Positions 56,601-64,000 of a DNA stretch of 64,000 bases are shown in pieces; position 1 is the stretch's first letter; the number at the start of each line of letters is the position of its first letter. The stretch covers positions 22,538,279 to 22,602,278 of the forward strand of contig NC_080048.1 in NCBI RefSeq assembly GCF_026212465.1, given 5' to 3'. A program made the position numbers and the translations under genes. The notes under the pieces are model-generated. The model saw only the letters and a program-made list of their open reading frames with translations, was not told where the DNA came from and ran no database searches. The DNA is from Amaranthus tricolor (Eukaryota > Streptophyta > Magnoliopsida > Caryophyllales > Amaranthaceae).

Positions 56601-59127
56601 CTTGTTCTTTATCTGTATCATGTTCAGCTATTTTTCTAAAAATTCTTTGAGCAAATAATTTTGGTAGTCCTGATATAAATTTTTCTTTCCAAAAACTTTG
56701 ATTGCAATCTTGTCTTTGTAAAACATAACTAAAGAAGGTATCTTTATACCATCTATAGTCACTTAAAGTTGGGCAACGTAAATTTTGTAAAATCGTTTCT
56801 CCAGAAGAAAGAGTTTGAGTAGGGTTACCGACAAAATGAAAGGCAATAACTATGATTAAGAAATCACAGCAGTCAGATTTTTGAAATACATTTCCTTGAT
56901 CATCCATGATGTCAGTAACGTGATTCAAAATTTCTAATCTGTCTTGTAAAGTGAGAAGATTATCCCACCAGTTTTTTAATTGCCCAGTAAAACCTGATAT
57001 AATAAAACCAAAAATTATTTGTTCATCCAAAGGTTTTGCCTTGTAAGCTACAATAGCCATTCCCATATTTTGAAGAGTATTAAGAATTTCATAATCAGAT
57101 TTTCCATCTATGTTCCATTCATGGATCATATCTGGGGAAAAGGATTTGGAGGTAAATGTAGACCTTTCTTCATATTGAAGATCAACAGGAGTAGGCCTAG
57201 GATAATAGTTTTTTGTAGGGATATTCTTCCAAGATGATCGTATTTTATTAATTTGATGAGGATCATTATCAGATTCTTGAAATTGCTTTGCAACTTTTGA
57301 AATGATTAAAGACTCAGAATTTTCTTCATCAGAAGATATCTCTGAACTTTGATATTTACTCAAAACCTTAATATGACTTGGACTATCTGCTAATTTTTGT
57401 AAAGATTTTTGAATTTTATCTAACACTGCAGAATTAGAGTTAGAAGAAGTAAAACCATTTTTTGGAAACATTTGAGTCATAGGTATAGTTAATCCTGGTG
57501 GTTTGAAATGCGGTGCAGAAACCTTATCAGATCCTAATGATGCAATCGTATTAGGGGCTATGGATCTAGAGGTTTCTTTTTGTAAATTATCAACCTTATT
57601 TGAAAGTTGATCTACTTGTGTAGCAACGGTATGAAGGATTTGATTTGTAAAATTATTTTGATGATAAATTTTAATGATGTCTTCTACATTTGGAGTTTTA
57701 TCTGTTTGATCTACTCTTCCTTCTTTAAAAGGACTAGCCTTTATTTCACGGTCATAATAGGGAAAAGTAATATTTTGTAATGGTGGATGAACTGAACTAA
57801 TTGTTTGTCCATCCTTCAAAACCCAATTTTTTTGAAGTTTGGTTTGTACAAATATGTGATTTTGAGAATATGGATTAGCAATACCTTGTTTTTCACAAAA
57901 CAATAAAAACCATGTAAAAAACGGGATATTAATTTGAATAGTATTCATATCTTTATACCATACATCTCTTATTGAGTCTTTAAAGGAGCGAGAAAAAGAT
58001 CTAAACCAATCTCGATGTTCAGCATTGTGAGAGGAATTAAATTCATCTCTTAGATAGTTTTTATCTATTTCAAAATCTTTAGTAATTGTATTGATAGAGT
58101 CAAAATTTTGCATATCAGACATTGTGGGAGATGCAGGTCTAGATGAAGAGATTTGAGAAGTTTGAGAAGCATTTGCTTCATATTCAGGAATAGGAGATTT
58201 ATATCTGACTTTGATTGGTTCAGAAATGACTGAAGTTGTTTTTTGAGGAAAAGAAAAAGATCTTCGTGGATAGTTGGAAGAAGAAGTACAAGGAGAACTA
58301 GATAATTCTCTCATAGACCCAAACCTTATAAGAACTTTATTTTCGTCTTCCTCAATGCATTCTATTTCTTGTCTTATGTTTCTAGGAGGCATTGGATTTG
58401 AGAATTGAAATGTCTCAGGAATAGAAATTTGATCCCATCTCAAGGTTTTTGCTGTAGAAACTATTGATTTAGTATTCTCAGCATGAACCTCTATAAAAAT
58501 AGTTTCTTCTTTTGAAGAAGCCTCATGTATGAATTTTGGATTAACTGTGGAATTCATTAATCTAAAATAAACACGGAAAACAATTGCAAAATTTCTAGCA
58601 AACTCTTTAAATTTATTATTTAAAATTTGAATATCTAAAATTAATGAAGATAAGATTAATGGGTCTTGAAGATCTACTGTAAAGTTTGGAAAACAATTGA
58701 AATATATTGGGCCATTACAGATATTAGTTTGAATCATAGCCAAAACAGAATCTTTATAATTATTAAGTCGATCGTCTCTGAGAGCTAGGAAAATTGGACA
58801 ATCAACTCCTTTATGAACTAATGGTTTTATTCCTATTTGAACAAGGCCAAAATGAATGAATCTAAATCTGTGTTTGAGATAAGCTTTAATGCTGGATTCT
58901 GAAAGTAAATGCATAGTTTCAGATTCTTTTTGAATGCTTCTAGTCTCTTCATGAGTTTTGATGCTAAATGCAGTCTTAAAATCAGTAATGCCTATATGAT
59001 AAATTTTTGTAAGATTTTCTTTTGGAATTTCCCAATTTGAAAAGTTCTTTTCTATATGAACTTCACTACTTTGAATTATATTATTAGGTGATCCTAAACT
59101 AATAGCTTTCCTTAACCAGTTTGCCAT
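53596..59127 (-). pseudogene. EPRV ORF1 with RT nonsense mutation and 9-bp deletion (unit 6)
   Basis: TAG at 54628-54630 replaces the Trp of the RT motif KSGFW, as in units 2 and 7. Three residues of RNase H (S-A-K after IDCK) are deleted in frame. The N-terminal about 1,500 codons, through protease, remain open. Other private changes lie downstream (K in YKGKIKP, F in RFFGCL, L in GILDPS, E in LWLEPQ), denser than in the other copies, as expected for sequence behind a stop. Confidence 0.92.
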
Positions 59128-59315
59128 TAATAAATTAAATGTTGCATAAACTAAATATGACTGAATTGAATGGGAACAGTGGGACCACCTAACCGAGAAC
59201 ACCAAGACTTAAAATGGCTTACCAACAACTTAATTAGGCTGACCAAGCACTTTACCAACACTCAATACAAATGCAATTTAATAAATGCACAATTAATCAA
59301 TTTAATAACTTACTG

Positions 59316-59327
59316 GCTCTGATACCA
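59316..59327 (-). promoter_or_regulatory. EPRV primer-binding site (unit 6)
   Basis: TGGTATCAGAGC on the minus strand, upstream of the unit 6 ORF1. Confidence 0.88.
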
Positions 59328-59351
59328 ATAGGGAGTACAGGATCGATAGAG

Positions 59352-59690
59352 AAAATAATTTATTCAAAATGTATTTTTAAGAAAATTATTTCGTCTGTAG
59401 AATGGGGAGACCCTTATGCAGAACGAATTTTTTCAAAAAGATTTTTCCCTCAAAATTACTCATACTATGATTACAAAATGGCCTGGTATAGAGCATTTTT
59501 ATTCAGACCATTTGATCATTCATGGTTTTTTATATTTGTCAAATATTGTCCAAAGAAATATCCTATGTGGTTTTATCATTGGTGGTATTTATTTGGACCA
59601 ACTCCTCAAATTTATCCAAAAGAATGCAATGAGGGTTTCACAACTTTTGTTGCCAATTCAAATTATCAAGCTTATGAAACTCCAGTCATG
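59352..59690 (+). repeat. Inverted central fragment of EPRV ORF2 (unit 7)
   Basis: Same breakpoints as the other rearranged units; private changes at about 59539 (V for D in IFVKYC, read on the plus strand) and nearby. Confidence 0.88.
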
Positions 59691-59697
59691 ACTCCAG

Positions 59698-59991
59698 TCA
59701 TGCAGATTTGGTAAAGCTTTGTGTTGGTATTTTTGTAGTTGGTTCTTTTTGTTTTGAATTTGAAATAATATTTTGTGAAGTAGGCTCTTGAACAATTTGT
59801 GAATATGGAAGTGGGGGAAAATCATTTAGTTGAGTAAATTTGTTTGAAATGGATAGGGTAGTTTGAAGATTTTTGGAGGATGAAAATTTATTTTGTTCTG
59901 ATTTGTTTGGTTTTGGATCTGGTTCCATTTCGTAATCATCTGAACTCTGGAACCCTTTGAGTTTTTCTTGCTGATTCTTCTTCCTTGGCAT
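59698..59991 (-). pseudogene. EPRV ORF2 N-terminal remnant (unit 7)
   Basis: First about 97 residues, with S for T in PNKSEQN; ends in the junction TGA. Confidence 0.87.
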
Positions 59992-62900
59992 TATGATGTC
60001 CCTGTAGAAATTCTCTGGTTAAGAAATCAGGGAGAGAGTTACTTTCGCCTCTTATATGCTCTATTTGAAAATCAAATACTGATAAAATTGCTTGCCATCT
60101 TGCAAAAATTTGTTTAGAAACAATGTTTTTGACATCCTTTTCTAGAACCTCTTTTGCAGATTTGCAGTCGATCCTTATCAAAAATTTTTTGTTGTAAAGA
60201 TCATCTTGAAATTTTGAAACGCATAGTACTATAGATAAAATTTCCTTTTTAATGGTAGAATAATTTTTTTGAGGTCCGAGCCAGAGACCTGAATGAAATC
60301 TAACTAATTGTTCTTTTGTATCTATTCTTTGTTTTAATATGCCACCATATCCTATTTCTGATGCATCTGTTTCTACTATCATGAATGCAGATGGATCTGG
60401 AATGCCTAGACATGGAAGTGATTTGATTTTTTGTTTTAATTCAATAATAGTCTTAGTATGAATTTCTGACCAGGGAGGCGGATTTTTTTGAAGTCTTTGA
60501 AAGAGGGGCATGCAAATTTGTCTGAGCTTTGGGAAAAAATCTGATATATAATTTAGACATCCCAAAAATCTTTGTAACTGGGTTTTGTCTTTAATTTCGT
60601 TAGGGAATTTTTCTGCAAATTCTAAAGACCTTGTAATTGGCTTGATTGTTGCTTTATAAATGTCATGTCCCAAAAATCTAATTTTTGTTTGAAATAATTT
60701 CATTTTAGTGGCAGAAACTACTAAACCATTTTTTTCAACAGTGTTTAGAAATATATGTAAATGTTTGAAATGTTGATCAATATCATGAGAAAAAATTAAA
60801 ACATCATCTATATAAACAATTATGAATGAAGAAAATTGATTGAAAATATCATTCATTATATGTTGAAATTCAGAAGGAGCATTTTTAAGTCCAAAAGGCA
60901 TTACATTCCACTCATAATGTCCAAATGGTACCGTGAATGCAGTTTTATACCTATCTTCTTTAGCAATTTGTATTTGCTAGAAACCAGATTTCATATCAAA
61001 TTTTGAAAATATTTTGGCTTTATATAAGCGATTAATTAAATCTCTTTTATTTGGGATTGGATATCTTATCCATTGAAGAACTTTGTTTAAAGGTTTGTAA
61101 TTAATAACTAATCTAGGAACTCCTCTTTCTTTTTCTGCTGCATTCATAACATAAAATGCTGCACAGCTCCAAGGAGATTTAGATGGAGTTATTAATTTTT
61201 TATCTAAAAGAGTTTGAATTTCTTTCTTGCAGAATTCAAGATGCTCAGAATTCATTTGGATGGGTCTAGCTTTTGTAGGAATATTTTTTTCAGAGAAATC
61301 TTTTTCATATGGCAATGTGACAATATGCCTTTTTCTATCCCAAAAGGCATTTGGAATATCAGCACAAACTTTAGATTTAAAAATATTTTCTAAATTAAAA
61401 ATTTTTTGTTGCAATTTTGATTGTTGTAATTGTTCTTCAATCCTTTGAAAAGAAATTTCTTCTTTTAAAGAAGAAATTTGAAATTCTTTTTGTTTTATTA
61501 AATTTATACTTTGTATTACTGAAGAATTTTGTAATAAATTAATATCTTTTTGTAACATGGGACTTAAAAAAGGAAATGATAATTGTTTCCCTAAAATTTT
61601 TGTATGAACACCTTTGTCATCAACCCAAAAAGGATAAATTTGTGTTAAAAAGGGAGTGCCTAATATTATTTCTTCCTTAATATCATTAATAATAATGAAA
61701 GTATTAGTAAAACTATAATTTTCATTTATGATCTTTCCTTTTGAAATTTTATATTTAATATCCATGGGTGAACTATTTGCACTATATAACCGAGTTTTTG
61801 TTTTTTCATAAAATTTAGTTGGGACTAATCCTTCCCTTAAGCAATTTTGATCCGCTCCACTATCAATTAAAGCAATATAGGTTTTTTGAAAATCTCCAAT
61901 TTGAAAAGTAACTGGTGCATACCATTTTTGAAAATTAATTTTATTAATAACAGTGATAAAATCATCATCATCCCCATTAACTTTCTCTTTTCCCAAAGAA
62001 AGATTTTCTTTATAGATGGGGTTTTCTAAAATAGATAATTTTGTTTCAAGTTCGAAATCTTTGATTTCTAAATGCTTTAAACTATTTTTGATAGAAATGA
62101 TGTCTTCTTTGATTTTATTTATTTCAAGTTGAAGATCTTTGACCGAAAGAGTTTGATTCTTAATAGGAATTAATTTAGAAGTCATTTCTTTGGAAGAGTA
62201 TTTTTCTAATAATTTTGAAATATTGAAAGGTTCAATTTGAGGAATTGGAATACTTTCTTTGTTTTTAGAGGTAGAGGTTTCACCCAAAACCATAGTTTTG
62301 AGTTTCAAAAGGGTTTCTCTTTTGATCTCTTTATCTTGGATTTTGTCAACGAGATCAAAAAGAAATTCCACATTTTTCTCTTTATCTGTTAAAACATTAA
62401 TGCATTTGATAGGAGAGGAAGAAATCGAAGATTCAGAATCAGAAGTTTGATCATTAATTTGTAAAATTTCGTCATCTTCCTTTTCTGAAGAAGAAGAAGA
62501 AGTAGACTCAGGGGTTTGTAATAATATTTTGGATATTTTATCTCCTAGCTCAGAGTCGTTAATAAATAATTCTTGAATCTTTTTCTTTGTGGTACAAGCA
62601 TTTGCTTTATGTCCAGGTTTTCCACACGAATAACAAAAGATTTTGAAAGCTTTGTTTGATTTTCGGAAATTTCCGAAATTTTTCTTTCCTCGTTTCTTTC
62701 GATAATAAGAAGGATAAGAATTTTTATTTTTATCTTTTGAAAATTTAGAAAATTGTTTTTTAATTTTCTTTTTTGTAGAGGGAGCTCTAATAGCTTCCAT
62801 ACCAAATGCTTCACAGAAACATCCAATTTCTTTCCTAGATTGTTTCTTTTCAGAGGTATATTTGGCTTGGAGTTTGAGTTCTTCACATAAAGAAAGACCT

Positions 62901-64000
62901 TCCTTTTTAATGAAAGCGAATAGTCCTCCATAAGTAGTATTATTAAGAGCTTGTTCTTTATCTGTATCATGTTCAGCTATTTTTCTAAAAATTCTTTGAG
63001 CAAATAATTTTGGTAGTCCTGATATAAATTTTTCTTTCCAAAAACTTTGATTGCAATCTTGTCTTTGTAAAACATAACTAAAGAAGGTATCTTTATACCA
63101 TCTATAGTCACTTAAAGTTGGGCAACGTAAATTTTGTAAAATCGTTTCTCCAGAAGAAAGAGTTTGAGTAGGGTTACCGACAAAATGAAAGGCAATAACT
63201 ATGATTAAGAAATCACAGCAGTCAGATTTTTGAAATACATTTCCTTGATCATCCATGATGTCAGTAACGTGATTCAAAATTTCTAATCTGTCTTGTAAAG
63301 TGAGAAGATTATCCCACCAGTTTTTTAATTGCCCAGTAAAACCTGATATAATAAAACCAAAAATTATTTGTTCATCCAAAGGTTTTGCCTTGTAAGCTAC
63401 AATAGCCATTCCCATATTTTGAAGAGTATTAAGAATTTCATAATCAGATTTTCCATCTATGTTCCATTCATGGATCATATCTGGGGAAAAGGATTTGGAG
63501 GTAAATGTAGACCTTTCTTCATATTGAAGATCAACAGGAGTAGGCCTAGGATAATAGTTTTTTGTAGGGATATTCTTCCAAGATGATCGTATTTTATTAA
63601 TTTGATGAGGATCATTATCAGATTCTTGAAATTGCTTTGCAACTTTTGAAATGATTAAAGACTCAGAATTTTCTTCATCAGAAGATATCTCTGAACTTTG
63701 ATATTTACTCAAAACCTTAATATGACTTGGACTATCTGCTAATTTTTGTAAAGATTTTTGAATTTTATCTAACACTGCAGAATTAGAGTTAGAAGAAGTA
63801 AAACCATTTTTTGGAAACATTTGAGTCATAGGTATAGTTAATCCTGGTGGTTTGAAATGCGGTGCAGAAACCTTATCAGATCCTAATGATGCAATCGTAT
63901 TAGGGGCTATGGATCTAGAGGTTTCTTTTTGTAAATTATCAACCTTATTTGAAAGTTGATCTACTTGTGTAGCAACGGTATGAAGGATTTGATTTGTAAA
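59936..64000 (-). pseudogene. EPRV ORF1 with RT nonsense mutation, partial (unit 7)
   Basis: The N-terminal part (movement protein and more) lies outside the window. TAG at 60977-60979 is the same RT Trp-to-stop change as in units 2 and 6. Unlike those two it has E rather than V in EHIRGE, so this copy is a mosaic of the array's variants. A private A for G lies in YKATIKP. Confidence 0.9.

Larger units (their letters stand above)
52988..59327 (-). mobile_element. EPRV unit 6 (rearranged, 6,340 bp)
   Basis: Same architecture as unit 2. It is 9 bp shorter because of an in-frame deletion in RNase H (around 53811-53819) between two short TTTGCAG direct repeats. Confidence 0.92.
59328..64000 (-). 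mobile_element. EPRV unit 7 (rearranged, cut by window edge)
   Basis: The array continues beyond the window. The visible part is the inverted ORF2 piece, the ORF2 remnant and about three quarters of ORF1. By the 6,349-bp period the unit should end near 65,676. Confidence 0.9.

Noticed and set aside
19330..64000. CRISPR or satellite interpretation of the periodic repeats
   Set aside because: The 6.3-kb units are complete viral genomes with coding frames, not short repeats with unique spacers or a simple satellite.
19330..64000. Integrase in the viral array
   Set aside because: No HHCC or DDE motifs follow RNase H; ORF1 ends and ORF2 starts there. This separates the array from LTR retrotransposons and fits Caulimoviridae.

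Overview
The window is AT-rich plant nuclear DNA, almost certainly eudicot-like, made nearly entirely of retroelements. The evidence is a Ty3/gypsy chromovirus, a Stowaway-type MITE, Copia-like LTR debris and endogenous plant pararetrovirus (EPRV) sequence of the family Caulimoviridae. No ordinary host gene could be supported.

Layout. (1) 1-9053: a minus-strand Tekay/Del-like chromovirus with two nearly identical long LTRs. Its left LTR is cut by the window edge, and its gag-pol frame carries two in-frame stops in pol, one stop near the gag N-terminus and one frameshift. It sits in an older, diverged LTR of related sequence in the opposite orientation (9054 to about 10390), which also hosts a 252-bp Stowaway-like MITE. 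(2) 10391-14394: non-coding or unrecognised DNA with a (TA)n tract of about 137 bp, a 433-bp MITE with long terminal inverted repeats, and a cluster of a CTCGAACGAG palindrome. (3) 14395-14858: a Copia-type LTR fragment and two scraps of viral primer-binding-site DNA. (4) 14875-19329: a plus-strand, 5'-truncated EPRV copy. (5) 19330-64000: a leftward-reading (minus-strand) tandem array of seven EPRV units, running off the right edge.

The EPRV has a genome of about 7.5 kb (unit 4 is full length, 7,533 bp from primer-binding site to primer-binding site). A tRNA-Met primer-binding site is followed by a long ORF1 polyprotein (30K-type movement protein, coat protein with CCHC knuckle, aspartic protease, reverse transcriptase, RNase H), then an overlapping ORF2 of unknown function, then a regulatory region with TATA box, poly(A) signal and as-1-like elements. 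This organisation best fits florendoviruses. Units 1 and 4 carry a complete ORF2. Units 2, 3, 5, 6 and 7 share one identical rearrangement: the middle of ORF2 is inverted, and the ORF2 C-terminus and the whole promoter/poly(A) region are lost, giving a period of 6,349 bp (6,340 in unit 6). ORF1 is open end to end in units 1, 3 and 5, and broken in units 2, 4, 6 and 7.

How the parts relate. The plus-strand copy and unit 1 meet tail to tail and form a near-perfect inverted repeat with arms of about 4.45 kb and a 227-bp spacer. Only one complete promoter island is visible (39131-39647). It lies directly upstream of an intact ORF1 (unit 3), and the next two units lack the viral poly(A) region. 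Read-through leftward transcription would therefore run into the inverted repeat and make long double-stranded RNA. This reading of the locus as a self-silencing or siRNA-generating viral array is my inference; the geometry behind it is visible in the sequence.
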